Of a DNA stretch of 64,000 nt, positions 17,630 to 25,912 are shown one piece after another. Each line of letters starts with the position of its first letter. Within the stretch, counting starts at the first letter, position 1. The notes below the pieces were generated by a model. That model ran no database searches. It saw only the letters and a program-made list of their open reading frames with translations, and was not told the origin of the DNA. Location: contig CBDDCL010000015.1 of the NCBI GenBank assembly GCA_965226245.1, positions 5,642,001-5,706,000 of the forward strand, in the 5' to 3' direction. The position numbers and the translations under genes were made by a program. Source of the stretch: CBDCYS01 sp965226245 (GTDB lineage: Bacteria; Acidobacteriota; Terriglobia; Bryobacterales; UBA6623).

Positions 17630-18393
17630 GCCAGCGGATCTCGCGTCGTAAGCTCATCACCGCCGGACTGGGTACGGCCGCGGGCGCCTCGGGTCTGGCC
17701 CTCGCCGCGCGGCTGGCGGACCGGCACGGCCTGATCCCGCCCGACCACGGCGGCATCTTTGGCGTTGGAGAAACCCTGACCTACGCGTCGCACCGGCTGT
17801 TGACCGCCCGCAATTCCTTCGCGCGGGAGTTCGACGCCAGTGAAATATCCAGCGTCGCCCCGGTGAATGGAAAGCCGCCCAAGGACGAGACGTTCCAGCG
17901 CTTGCTGGCAGGGGGGTTCGCGGACTGGCGCCTGCCTGTGGACGGTCTGGTGGACCGCCCGGGTTCGTTCTCGCTCGCGGAACTGCGGGGGTATCCTTCG
18001 AGCACTCAGATCACGCACTTGGTTTGCGAGGAAGGTTGGTCCTACATCGCGGAGTGGACCGGTATCCCGCTCTCCAGCGTCCTCAATCTGGTTGGCGTCC
18101 AGCCCCAGGCACGATACGTCGTGTTCTTTACCGTTGACCGGAAATGGGGATTTGAGAGCATTGATATGGCCGATGCCTGGCATCCGCAAACGCTGCTGGC
18201 CTTCGCGATGAACGGGCAGGACCTGCCACTGGATTATGGGGCACCCTTGCGCCTGCGGCTTCCCCGCCAGCTCGGCTATAAGAGCATTAAGTGGCTGTCC
18301 CGCATCACCGTGACCGACAGCATGGATGGCTTCGGTCAGGGACTGGGTTCCACCGCTGTGGAATACGGCTATTCGTGGTACGCGGGCATCTGA
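17626..18393 (+). CDS. Molybdopterin-dependent oxidoreductase, sulfite oxidase family
   Basis: A 255-residue protein with a Tat-type N-terminus (ISRRKLITAGLGTAAGASG) and a sulfite-oxidase-family molybdopterin domain: TQITHLVCEEGWSYIAEWTG contains the cysteine expected to bind molybdenum, followed by GIPLSSVL and the ..LRLRLPRQLGYKSIKWL.. block. It is exported folded to the periplasm. It resembles single-domain enzymes such as MsrP/YedY more than full sulfite oxidases. Its presumed electron partner, the upstream cytochrome b561-type gene, is truncated, so electron transfer would need another partner. Confidence 0.88.
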   Translation: MSQRISRRKLITAGLGTAAGASGLALAARLADRHGLIPPDHGGIFGVGETLTYASHRLLTARNSFAREFDASEISSVAPVNGKPPKDETFQRLLAGGFADWRLPVDGLVDRPGSFSLAELRGYPSSTQITHLVCEEGWSYIAEWTGIPLSSVLNLVGVQPQARYVVFFTVDRKWGFESIDMADAWHPQTLLAFAMNGQDLPLDYGAPLRLRLPRQLGYKSIKWLSRITVTDSMDGFGQGLGSTAVEYGYSWYAGI

Positions 18394-18679
18394 TTCCACT
18401 GACTGACGGGACGTGAAAGAAGTGGCGCTGGATCGTCACTGTCCGGCTAGATACTAGCCCGCTGACTCTGAGGATATTGTTCGTAGAAATGGCGGCACGA
18501 ACAGAGCCGCGCCCGCAAGGGTGCGGTCGAGTCTGGCAGTGACCGCATTCAAGTGGCGGCCCCGACGGACTGACTACCCTCGACCGCACCCTTGCGGGTG
18601 CGGCTCTGTTCCTCACGAACGAAATTTCAAATATCTTTGGATAGCACTAGCAACCCGTGGCGGAAGGGTCCATTCCCCC
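18394..18679. repeat. Long inverted repeat, REP/BIME-like, in gene-free region
   Basis: Arms of 33 bp at 18499-18531 and 18579-18611 are reverse complements with one mismatch; each arm contains the smaller palindrome around cccgcaaggg. The 47-bp spacer is unremarkable. The structure lies between convergent genes (molybdoenzyme plus, aldolase minus), a usual place for extragenic palindromes. No T tract follows, so a role as a simple terminator is doubtful. Confidence 0.8.
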
Positions 18680-19444
18680 CTAACGCAAATCGTCGATCGA
18701 TTCTTTCAGCGCCGCGCTGTAAACACCAAAATCAGCGCCATAGGAGATCAGATTGTAGCCGAGCGCCATCCACTCTCTGGCCTGCTCCAAGGCGCCCGGC
18801 TGGATGCCCGCCGCCTTGCCGTGACGCCGGGCGGCATCGGCGACCTTCTGGAGGGCTTCGATAAATCGGGGGTTGTCGAATTGCCCCACGATTCCCATCG
18901 ACTGCGTCAAATCGAAATGGCCGACCCACAGCGCGTCGACCCCCGGCATCGACGCGATGGCATCGATGTTCTCCAGCGCCTTGGTGCTTTCAATCTGACA
19001 CAAGAACAGGTTGTCCCGGTTCGCCTCGGCCATGTACTCCACGGGGTCGGGACGCACGTAGTCGTTGTGCGCGCACCCCAAGCCCAAGCCGCGATCCCCG
19101 TCGGGAGCGTACCGTAAGGCCCTGATGACCTTCCGTGCCTGCTCGGGCGTACGAACGTTCGGGATCATCACGCCCGCGGCCCCGGCGTCCATCACACGGG
19201 CGATAAAGTGATATTCGGTTGCCGGCACGCGAACGATGGGAGCAATCGGCGTCGCCTTGAACCACGCCAGCAAGTCCGCGACCTTGGCGACATCCAACCC
19301 GCCGTGCTCCATGTCGATCAACACAAAGTCCAGCCCAGCCGACTCAGTGATCTTCGCGATGCCGCGCGTTCCAAACTCCATGATCATGTGTCCGAGAGGC
19401 GTCTTCCCCTCGGCCAGGAGCTGGCGAATGCGGTTCGGTTTCAT
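18680..19444 (-). CDS. HpcH/HpaI-family aldolase
   Basis: A 254-residue class II pyruvate aldolase-type TIM barrel, acting on 2-keto-3-deoxy or similar acids. Characteristic stretches are FVLIDMEHGGLD near residue 40, VRVPATEYHFIARVMDAGAA with the substrate Arg, MIPNVRTPEQAR, and metal ligands in QIESTKALENI (Glu) and WVGHFDLTQS (Asp). It follows a 2-hydroxyacid dehydrogenase by 3 bp, suggesting a small sugar-acid or hydroxyacid catabolic operon. Confidence 0.92.
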   Translation of the reverse strand: MKPNRIRQLLAEGKTPLGHMIMEFGTRGIAKITESAGLDFVLIDMEHGGLDVAKVADLLAWFKATPIAPIVRVPATEYHFIARVMDAGAAGVMIPNVRTPEQARKVIRALRYAPDGDRGLGLGCAHNDYVRPDPVEYMAEANRDNLFLCQIESTKALENIDAIASMPGVDALWVGHFDLTQSMGIVGQFDNPRFIEALQKVADAARRHGKAAGIQPGALEQAREWMALGYNLISYGADFGVYSAALKESIDDLR

Positions 19445-19447
19445 GAC

Positions 19448-20485
19448 TTACCTCCGTGCCCTGAGCTTCGCCTGGACTCCGGGCCGATTCACCGCGCTGG
19501 GATTGGCCAAGAATTCAGGAGGCCTGCCTTCGTAGACCGCTCGAACGTTGCGGCAGCAGTCGAGCGCGATATCGCGGATGCCCTCCTGGGTCCAGGCGAC
19601 CGAGTGTGGCGCCAGCAGCACGTTGTCCAGCTTCAATAACGGGTTGTCCCGCGGCGGCGGCTCCTCCTCGAATACATCGAGCCCCGCGCCCGCAATGCGC
19701 TCGTCGCGAAGAGTTTCAAACAGCGCCTTCTCATCGACGACCGGGCCGCGCGAGGTGTTGATCAAGAAAGCCGAAGGCTTCATCAGCGCCAGCTCCTCAG
19801 CTCCGATAAGTCCCTTCGTATGTTCGTTCAAGGGAGTGTTGATCGCGACCAAATCGCTTTCCTTGAGCAGAGTCGGCAGGTCGACCAGTTCGACCCCCAG
19901 CTCCGACGCCCGCTCCTTGGAAACGTAGGGATCGTAGCCGAGCAGGCCGCCGAACCCCATGCCTCGCGCCATCCGGAACATCTCGCCGGCAATGTTCCCC
20001 ACGCCGACCGACCCCAGTGTGCGCCCTTGAATGCAGATGCTCTTGCAGGCCGTGTTGTCACGCCAGCGTCCGTCTCTGGTTCGCTGGTCCAGCGTTCGCA
20101 AATTCTTCGTCACGCCGAAGATGAGCGCCATGATCCCCTCGGCCACGGGCCGCCGCACGGCGTTGGGCGTGATTGCGAGAAGAACATCGGCTTCCGTGCA
20201 AGCCGGCACGTCAACGCGGTCAAAGCCGACTCCCCAGCGCGCCACGCAGGCCGTGCGGCTAACTCCCGCGAACGCCGACGCTGGAAAGTAGTACGCGAGA
20301 CAAATGATCGCGTCATATTGGTTGACGACCTCGGGAGTAGCCGTTCCGCCCGTGTCAGGCAAGATGTCATGCTCGAGGTTCGGCAGCGACGAAAATATCT
20401 CCTTGATGGCGTGATTGGCCGCGTGGTGCATATCGCCGACCAAATCCGGCGTGAATCCTACTCGAAACGCATTGCTGGATGACAT
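19448..20485 (-). CDS. D-isomer 2-hydroxyacid dehydrogenase
   Basis: A 345-residue NAD-dependent dehydrogenase of the phosphoglycerate dehydrogenase-like group. The Rossmann signature is GSVGVGNIAGEMFRMARGMG, slightly off the usual GxGxxG because the first glycines are spaced as GVGNIAG. Catalytic residues are visible in NTSRGPVVDE (Arg), AGLDVFEEEP (Glu) and LLAPHSVAWT (His). First gene of a two-gene unit with the aldolase. Substrate not predictable. Confidence 0.92.
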   Translation of the reverse strand: MSSSNAFRVGFTPDLVGDMHHAANHAIKEIFSSLPNLEHDILPDTGGTATPEVVNQYDAIICLAYYFPASAFAGVSRTACVARWGVGFDRVDVPACTEADVLLAITPNAVRRPVAEGIMALIFGVTKNLRTLDQRTRDGRWRDNTACKSICIQGRTLGSVGVGNIAGEMFRMARGMGFGGLLGYDPYVSKERASELGVELVDLPTLLKESDLVAINTPLNEHTKGLIGAEELALMKPSAFLINTSRGPVVDEKALFETLRDERIAGAGLDVFEEEPPPRDNPLLKLDNVLLAPHSVAWTQEGIRDIALDCCRNVRAVYEGRPPEFLANPSAVNRPGVQAKLRARR

Positions 20486-20607
20486 AGATTTATCGTGTGA
20501 TTCCTTCTGCTCCGCGGCTTCTATTTCTGAAGAGAAAACCGCAACTTCCCATCATGAGATTCGTGTCAAACGTGGCGGAAAATTCGGGAACCAGATTCAG
20601 AGCCCCA

Positions 20608-20693
20608 ACCGTCAGGGAGGGGTTAGCCGCTTCGACGCGCCTCATCCGCCAGCGGCCACGCTCACCCTATTGATTGCGGCTCGTCTGCGTTAG
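20608..20693. repeat. Dispersed repeat family, copy 1
   Basis: About 85 bp starting accgtcagggag and containing ttagccgcttcgacgcgcct recur at 51205-51290 with few changes. A shorter relative (gaccgtgagggagcggt) lies at 63625. It sits in the gap between the dehydrogenase and the debris at 20.7 kb. Confidence 0.85.
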
Positions 20694-20696
20694 GAG

Positions 20697-21422
20697 CTAC
20701 GAATAGTTGGGGACCGTATCGAGCCCCGACCTGCACATGATGAGGTCATTGTACACTCTCGGCAAGCTTCTCTGCATGCTTCGCGAGACGGTCCGAATCC
20801 GTGCGCGAGGTGTTCCCCGGCGCACCGGAACTTCGTGGCGGCTACATGTATTCGAACGACAAGCCCGGCCTGGGGATTGACGTCGACGAGAAGGAAGCGG
20901 CGAAGTATCCCTATCAGACGCCGGGCGAGAACCGCGGCCAACAGCGGCGCCTGGACGGCTCGACGCAGCGGCCATGAAGCGGGTAATGGCGTTGAGGGCC
21001 TCAAGCGACCTTGGGCGTGGGTGAAGTGCAGCGGACTGGCTCGCGGGGAAAACCTTCGCCCTTTCTCCCAGAGGTTTTCCATGCTCGCAGGGAAATCTTC
21101 GCCCGCTCTCCTGGAGGTTTCGTCGTGATCGGGCTGATGCCGGGCTTCCGTTTTCCATGATTGCGGTTTTTGGGGTGGGGTTGGTTGGGCTTGACGACGG
21201 TCTCCTGGCGGAAGTCTCGATTCCGGGGATGGGGCCGGGGTCGCCGCGGTACCATTCTTCTCCGTTGGGGCCAATGACCATCCAGGGGTCGTTTTTGTCG
21301 TCGCCGTCGAACCAACAGAGATAGACCTTGCGCGGGATCTGCTCGCGACGTTGTGCTTCGAGATGTTCGATGCGCCGGCGGAGGTCGCGGAAGTAGAGCT
21401 GCTTCATCAGCGTTTCGATCAT
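20697..21422 (-). CDS. WYRGD protein of the two-gene module, copy 2
   Basis: The product begins MIETLMKQLYFRDLRRRIEH and carries the core KVYLCWFDGDDKNDPWMVIG followed by PNGEEWYRGD, paralogous to the protein at 12.15 kb. Downstream come two imperfect repeats of about 50 bp (GERAKVFPAS-type). The last 95 or so codons run antisense through the enolase-superfamily remnant and are unlikely to be native, so the true end may be near 20.98 kb. The start overlaps the HTH stop as ATGA. Confidence 0.6.
   Translation of the reverse strand: MIETLMKQLYFRDLRRRIEHLEAQRREQIPRKVYLCWFDGDDKNDPWMVIGPNGEEWYRGDPGPIPGIETSARRPSSSPTNPTPKTAIMENGSPASARSRRNLQESGRRFPCEHGKPLGERAKVFPASQSAALHPRPRSLEALNAITRFMAAASSRPGAAVGRGSRPASDRDTSPLPSRRRQSPGRACRSNTCSRHEVPVRRGTPRARIRTVSRSMQRSLPRVYNDLIMCRSGLDTVPNYS
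20795..20977 (+). pseudogene. Mandelate racemase/muconate lactonizing family, 3' fragment
   Basis: In the plus strand this reads VREVFPGAPELRGGYMY, then SNDKPGLGIDVDEKEAAKYP and a stop at 20975-20977. That is the C-terminus of the RspA/mannonate-dehydratase-like branch of the enolase superfamily (..PELRGGYMY..DKPGLGID.DE..A..YP). Nothing of the upstream barrel is present. It likely belonged with the adjacent dehydrogenase and aldolase in sugar-acid metabolism before the HTH/WYRGD module and repeats replaced it. Confidence 0.75.
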
Positions 21423-21907
21423 TGGTCCGTCTCCGGTTTGTCCTGTTTGTGGTCTTGATTGTTGCGGTCTTGGCCCCGATTTTTGCGGTCGCTTTCGAGG
21501 GAGCGGACGAGCCCGGCCAGGTCGCTGTGGGCGTTCGAGCGGTAGGCGAAATCGATCACGGTGCGGATGAGCGAGGCGCGTCCCGGCTCGATGCGCCTTC
21601 TGGAAGCCAGCAGACCGCTGACCGACTCGATAGCGCGCCCGGCCTCCTGTTGCAGGCGCGTGGTGGTGTGGGAGAGGGTTTCCTCGCGGAGGTGGCGCAG
21701 TTTGGCCTGGAAGTTCTCGTCCTCGCGCAGCCACAGGCGCAGGGTGCTCTCGCCGACCTCGGCCTTGCGGGCCGCGGCGACGATCGAAGGCGAATCGAGC
21801 AGAGCCTTGAGCGCGCGGTCTTGGCGCGTGGTGAGTCCGTCGAGACGATTTCCTTTATTCTCGTTATTAGCGGAACTTAGCGGATTAGGGCTTTGTACGC
21901 TTATCAT
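21419..21907 (-). CDS. HTH protein of a repeated two-gene module, copy 2
   Basis: A 162-residue paralog of the protein at 11.66 kb. Both share LT..Q.RA..A.LDS.SI..AAR.AEVGE..LR.WLRED.NFQ.KLR..RE..LSH and later RIEPGRASLIR..DF.YRS. I place the start at 21907 because AAGGAG precedes it by a suitable distance and the length then matches the paralog; an open frame extends 71 codons further upstream. Function unknown; HTH implies nucleic-acid binding. Confidence 0.72.
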   Translation of the reverse strand: MISVQSPNPLSSANNENKGNRLDGLTTRQDRALKALLDSPSIVAAARKAEVGESTLRLWLREDENFQAKLRHLREETLSHTTTRLQQEAGRAIESVSGLLASRRRIEPGRASLIRTVIDFAYRSNAHSDLAGLVRSLESDRKNRGQDRNNQDHKQDKPETDQ

Positions 21908-22120
21908 ATTATATAAACTCCTTTTTTGGTATTGTTGTAGTTCTTTTGAGGCAGAATCGCCGCCGGAGAGATCGAGTGCCTGGGAACGCTCATTGAGCTG
22001 GTTGCCGGCTTCGGAACGCGGAGACCGGCTGAGCTGGGTTTTCAGCCCGCCTGACAGGGTTGGAGCCACGGGGGCTCGCTTGGGTTCGCGGCTCTCGAAT
22101 GAGTCCTGGATTTCAGTCAT

Positions 22121-22690
22121 GACTTTTCCTCGAAGGTTTTCCGCGGGGCGTCATCTGCAATAATTCTAGCGGATGGCGTGGGAGCGATTTTGCGTATTCT
22201 GGGTTATCTTATTGATTTAAAGGGAGTAATTTTACGTGACCGTAAAACGGAAAATGAGGAATTGTGCAGTTTGAGCGGCGGGGGCGAAGCAAGGGGTGGC
22301 TCCGTGGAGAAAACGGGAGAGGGGGAAACCGGAAAACGGTCGCGGTAGGGATGCCGGTTACCCGGCGCCTCCCGCACAGACGCGCTACGGGCTTGAATCG
22401 TTCCAACCGCCGAGTTCGGGCTCTGTCCCCGAACTCCCCCCCGAACTCCCCCCGAACTCCCCGCCCGAACTCCCCGCCCGAACTCCCCCGAACTCCGTTT
22501 TGGTTGGCCTGGTTTTGTTTGTCGGTTGTCATGATGCTCTCCTTTCGTTGTGGACGGGCGTAGCACGCTCGGGCGTAGCACGCTACGCCCCTACGTGCGA
22601 ATGCGACTCCACCCTGCACGCTCAAGAACGCGGACCTGGAAAGGCGCCAGGTCCGCGCTACAAGTTCGCGCTCGGGTAAGCTAACAATTC
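22121..22690. repeat. Repeat-rich gene-free region
   Basis: At 22429-22497 a unit of about 11 bp built on ccgaactcccc is repeated six times with small changes. At 22630-22656 there is a perfect 10-bp-arm hairpin (gcggacctgg / ccaggtccgc), and near 22555-22590 gcgtagcacgct is duplicated. The open frames over this stretch are repeat readthrough, not genes. Confidence 0.75.
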
Positions 22691-22879
22691 GTGAAGTATC
22701 GTGACCTCGTCCGCGCACTGGAGGCTGACGGTTGGAAAGCCGTCAGGCAGCGGGGCAGCCACGGGGTCTACCGCCACTCGACGAAGCCCGGCGTGGTCAT
22801 CGTCGCGGGCAAACCGGGCAAGGACGTGCCGCCCGGGACGTTAGGCGCTATCCTGAAGCAAGCGAGGCTCAAACCATGA
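22691..22879 (+). CDS. hicA: HicA family toxin
   Basis: A 62-residue HicA-type mRNA interferase with the double-stranded-RNA-binding fold. The pattern VRALEADGWKAVRQRGSHGV with the conserved catalytic-type His in GSH, then VIVAGKPGKDVPPGTLGAIL, is typical. Start is GTG. The stop overlaps the hicB start (ATGA). Length is normal. Confidence 0.93.
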   Translation: MKYRDLVRALEADGWKAVRQRGSHGVYRHSTKPGVVIVAGKPGKDVPPGTLGAILKQARLKP

Positions 22880-23091
22880 AGTGGGCGATTGTGATTGAGA
22901 AGAGCGAGAACGGGTTCGGGGCCTATGCCCCCGACGCTCCGGGAGTCGGAGTTGTGGGTGATACGACCGATGAGGCCCGAGAACTTCTGGCGGAAGCCCT
23001 GGAGCTTTATCTAGAGGAAAGCGTCGGCGATGGCCCACGACCGTCGCCAAGCGCCAGCGTGGAATACATCGAGCTTCCCACTCTCGCCTAG
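22876..23091 (+). CDS. hicB: HicB family antitoxin
   Basis: A 71-residue HicB antitoxin: MKWAIVIEKSENGFGAYAPD, then PGVGVVGDTTDEARELLAEA. This is the partial RNase-H-like fold that binds HicA. It lacks a C-terminal DNA-binding extension, as in many short HicB. Coupled to hicA by a 4-bp overlap. Confidence 0.92.
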   Translation: MKWAIVIEKSENGFGAYAPDAPGVGVVGDTTDEARELLAEALELYLEESVGDGPRPSPSASVEYIELPTLA

Positions 23092-23160
23092 CAGGACACG
23101 GAACTGAAAAAGCCGACGAGCTGTGGAAAACTTTCTCCTCCAGCAGCTGTGCTCCAGTAA

Positions 23161-23535
23161 CTATAAGGGCTCGCAGAGACCTGCGGCTTTTTGTGCACCA
23201 CGGTCGAGAACTCCACTAATCGGGCTCTGTCCCCGATTTCCCCTCGATTTTCCCTCAGGCGCGGCCTGGTTTTGGCCGTTGCTTGCCGCGCCCTGTTGGA
23301 CGGTGACCGCGACCCGCTCACGGAGGAACTCTGGTGCGAAGTCCGCGCCGTTGTCCCACGTCAGCGTGTGGCAGGCAACAGAAAAGCGCTTGAACCGCTC
23401 AATGTCACGAAGCGGCCCAAAAACCGGACCTTCCAGTTCATCGTCAAGATCCACTTCACCCGCGGCGCCGTCACTAAACCGCAGCCACACGGTGTAATCT
23501 CGAATGTAGCGTGCCTCAAGAACGTGAAGAAACAT
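23161..23535 (-). CDS. DUF2442 domain protein
   Basis: The first 75 or so residues (MFLHVLEARYIRDYTVWLRF..., GEVDLDDELEGPVFGPLRD.., HTLTWDNGADFAPEFL) match the DUF2442 pattern, a small protein usually paired with DUF4160 in toxin-antitoxin-like loci. The remaining frame runs into repeat sequence (NGQNQAAPEGKS...), so the C-terminus is probably not native. The upstream partner is a DUF4160 remnant ending just before this start. Confidence 0.8.
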   Translation of the reverse strand: MFLHVLEARYIRDYTVWLRFSDGAAGEVDLDDELEGPVFGPLRDIERFKRFSVACHTLTWDNGADFAPEFLRERVAVTVQQGAASNGQNQAAPEGKSRGNRGQSPISGVLDRGAQKAAGLCEPL

Positions 23536-23539
23536 GCCG

Positions 23540-23714
23540 TCACTCCAGCGGTTCAATCGCTTTCAGCGGATTCTTACTCTGGGAAAGAGACCAATTCTCG
23601 GCCAGTTCCACCCTGTGTAAAGAATACCACTCCAAGACCAGATGCAGCGCCCGGCGCGGAAACTTCCCCGTGACGACACCCGTCTGGATGTCCACGCTGA
23701 TTGCCTTCAACGGT
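23540..23714 (-). pseudogene. DUF4160 protein, 3' fragment
   Basis: In the minus strand this reads AISVDIQTGVVTGKFPRRAL, then HLVLEWYSLHRVELAENWSL and ends ..KAIEPLE. That is the C-terminal half of DUF4160. The N-terminal half, with the usual FHA.Y stretch, is missing; the sequence abuts the 3' end of the RelE-like gene and overlaps its last codons, which marks a deletion junction. Confidence 0.75.
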
Positions 23715-23964
23715 ACACGTCTCGGCGATGTCCGATCTTGACAATCACGACCGCTGCTTCGTCGTCATCGATCGCATACAGCACGCGGTAGTGGCCCTGC
23801 CTCAGGCGGTATTTCTCCTGGCCGGATAGCTTCTCCGTACCGGGCGGGCGCGGCTCGGAGGCCAAACGCTGGAGCTTGGCGGCGATGCGCTTGCGGTCCT
23901 TTGCCGGGAGGGCCAGGAGTTCTTTGGCGGCCGAGGGTTTCATCAGCAGCCTATAGTTTGCCAC
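23707..23964 (-). CDS. RelE/ParE superfamily toxin
   Basis: An 85-residue RelE-fold protein: YRLLMKPSAAKELLALPAKD, then KLSGQEKYRLRQGHYRVLYA and the C-terminal VKIGHRRDVYR, all typical of RelE-type ribosome-dependent RNases. It overlaps the upstream RHH antitoxin by 14 bp. The end is intact. Confidence 0.93.
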   Translation of the reverse strand: MANYRLLMKPSAAKELLALPAKDRKRIAAKLQRLASEPRPPGTEKLSGQEKYRLRQGHYRVLYAIDDDEAAVVIVKIGHRRDVYR

Positions 23965-24181
23965 GCCGCTTTAAGTCCTTCAGCACGCCCTCGAAGTCGA
24001 GGTTGGGCTCGCTGGTCCGGGCGTCGAAGACCGCAAGATCCTCAGTATCCTCGGCGAGGCTGCGCCGAACAGCGGCGTTCACAAGGCTGGAGACACTGTG
24101 CTCGGTTTGAGCGGCTTTGAGCCGCAGGGCCTTGTGCAGGCTGGAGTCGAAATACACGGTGGCACGTTTGAGATCGCTCAT
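23951..24181 (-). CDS. Ribbon-helix-helix antitoxin
   Basis: A 76-residue CopG/RHH-type protein: LKRATVYFDSSLHKALRLKA (ribbon and first helix), then HSVSSLVNAAVRRSL. The C-terminal part (DARTSEPNLDFEGVLKDLKR) should bind the toxin. The gene precedes and overlaps the RelE toxin and has tandem octamers in front that may be its operator. Confidence 0.9.
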   Translation of the reverse strand: MSDLKRATVYFDSSLHKALRLKAAQTEHSVSSLVNAAVRRSLAEDTEDLAVFDARTSEPNLDFEGVLKDLKRRGKL

Positions 24182-24199
24182 GGCCTAATTATGTCCTTC

Positions 24200-24223
24200 T
24201 GACGTTATGACGTCAAGACGTCA
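24200..24223. promoter_or_regulatory. Putative operator of the RHH-RelE operon
   Basis: Three contiguous octamers, tgacgtta, tgacgtca and agacgtca, lie 19 bp upstream of the antitoxin start. RHH repressors commonly bind tandem short repeats in their own promoters, so autoregulation is likely. Binding itself is inferred. Confidence 0.6.
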
Positions 24224-24262
24224 CAGTCGAGAGAGGCACTCCCTGAAGCTGATAGGTGGCTG

Positions 24263-25843
24263 CTAGCCGTTTCGGGCGTAATGCTGAAACAGACCGTTCG
24301 GCAGAAGGGGGTCGGCGAACAGCTCGGCGGGCATGGTCTGAATCGGGTCGGCGATGAGGGGCCGGAAGCCCAGTTGCGGCAGGACGTCGCGGTCCAGATC
24401 GATCCCCGGCGCCAGCTCTTCCAATCGGACACCGTCTTGGGTCAGGCGAAAAACGGCGGCTTCGGTGACGTAGAGCACTTGCTGGCCGGTTTGCCGCGCG
24501 TAGTTTCCGCTGAAGGTGATTTGCGCAACTTTTTCGACAAATTTCGGCTTCCCGTGATGCTCAAAGCGAACCGTCCCGGCGGCAAGCTCTGCTTTGGCGC
24601 GAACAGCCAGCGTCCCCAAAAAGACGACCTTTCGCGCGCGCTGGGAGATGTCGATGAACCCTCCGGCGCCAATCACCGAATCGGCTAGCCGACTCACGTT
24701 GACGTTGCCTTCGCGGTCGATTTGCAGGAATCCCAGATAGGCTTGGTCGACCCCCCGGCCCTGGTAGAAGTCGAACATGTGTCCGGTTTCGACAATGGCG
24801 TCCGGATTGTAGACCGCTCCGAAGTCGAGTCCCTCGGCCGGGATGCCCCCGAACTGGCCGTGCTCAATGGTGGTGACAACGGTGTCGGCCAATCCCTGCT
24901 CGCGGGCCACTTTGACGACGCCGTCGGGTATGCCGAAACCGACGTTGAGGATCGCGCCGGGCGCCAGCTCCAGCGCCGCGCGGCGGGCGATCACTTTCCG
25001 TATGTTCAGCGGGAAGCCGCCAAACTCATGATCGGGCTTGCGGGCATCTCCGGTGAACGCCGGCTCGTATTCGGTTTGGTAGGTTTGGCCTTGGTCGGGG
25101 TCGACGACGAGGTAGTCCACGAAACAGCCGGGCACGCGGACGTCACGCGGGTGAATCGCGCCCTTGCCGACAAGGCGCCGGACCACGGCGATGGTCATTC
25201 CTCCGTTGGCCTTGGCCGCCTGAGCCATGACGCAGTTATGCCAGAACCCGGCTTCGTCATTCATTCCGAGATTCCCGGCCGGGTCCGCCTCCCAGGCATG
25301 AATCAATGCCACGTCGATCGGGATGGTGGGGTAGAACAAGTACTCCTGGCCGTCGCGCACCATTAACTCAACGATGTCCTCGGTTGCTTTGTCATTGAGC
25401 TTGCCGCCCTCGAGACGGGGGTCCATGAAAGTGTGGAGGCCCACGTGAGTCATCCAGCCGGGGCTGCCCGCGGCGGCGGTGTGGAAGAGCTGGACGACGA
25501 CACCGGCCGGGACATTGTATGCCGCGAATTCGTTTTCGGCTACCAGTTTTGCCATCGCTGGGGCCATGGACCAATGGCCGCCAATGACGCGCTTGTACAT
25601 CCCGGGGCAGGCCACGTGTTGCAAGCCGCGATCTTTCCGGTTACCGACGCCGAAGGCGTGAACTAGCGTCAGCTCACGCGGCTGTTTGGTTTCACGAAAG
25701 CGCCGGCCCAGGGCTTCGAGGAGCTTATCAGGGATGGCGTGGCCCGACCCCGAACCTCCGATGGCGACGGATTGGCCGTCCTGGATGAGGGCGACGGCTT
25801 CTTCCGCGGCCAATACTTCAGGAGCCAGAGCAGGATGTTCCAT
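24263..25843 (-). CDS. Acyl-CoA:carboxylate CoA-transferase (propionate CoA-transferase-like)
   Basis: A 526-residue single-chain family I CoA-transferase, with alpha and beta halves fused as in YdiF/Pct. The N-terminal half has VAIGGSGSGHAIPDKLLEAL; the second half has NVGFGIPDGV and TTIEHGQFGGIP, whose Glu is the expected thioester-forming residue. The C-terminus FRPLIADPIQTMPAELFADP is typical. I chose the ATG at 25843 (MEHPALAPEVL) because GGGGAG lies upstream and homologs begin near there. Acyl specificity not known. Confidence 0.9.
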   Translation of the reverse strand: MEHPALAPEVLAAEEAVALIQDGQSVAIGGSGSGHAIPDKLLEALGRRFRETKQPRELTLVHAFGVGNRKDRGLQHVACPGMYKRVIGGHWSMAPAMAKLVAENEFAAYNVPAGVVVQLFHTAAAGSPGWMTHVGLHTFMDPRLEGGKLNDKATEDIVELMVRDGQEYLFYPTIPIDVALIHAWEADPAGNLGMNDEAGFWHNCVMAQAAKANGGMTIAVVRRLVGKGAIHPRDVRVPGCFVDYLVVDPDQGQTYQTEYEPAFTGDARKPDHEFGGFPLNIRKVIARRAALELAPGAILNVGFGIPDGVVKVAREQGLADTVVTTIEHGQFGGIPAEGLDFGAVYNPDAIVETGHMFDFYQGRGVDQAYLGFLQIDREGNVNVSRLADSVIGAGGFIDISQRARKVVFLGTLAVRAKAELAAGTVRFEHHGKPKFVEKVAQITFSGNYARQTGQQVLYVTEAAVFRLTQDGVRLEELAPGIDLDRDVLPQLGFRPLIADPIQTMPAELFADPLLPNGLFQHYARNG

Positions 25844-25912
25844 AGGGCTGGAAAACTCCCCGATCTTATCACGCCGGTCCGCGATGCTTTCCGGCGGCCA
25901 GGGGAGGGGCTT

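Noticed and set aside
22429..22497. Short tandem units that might suggest a CRISPR-like array
   Set aside because: Units are about 11 bp, contiguous, without spacers, and no cas genes are present; it is a simple tandem repeat.
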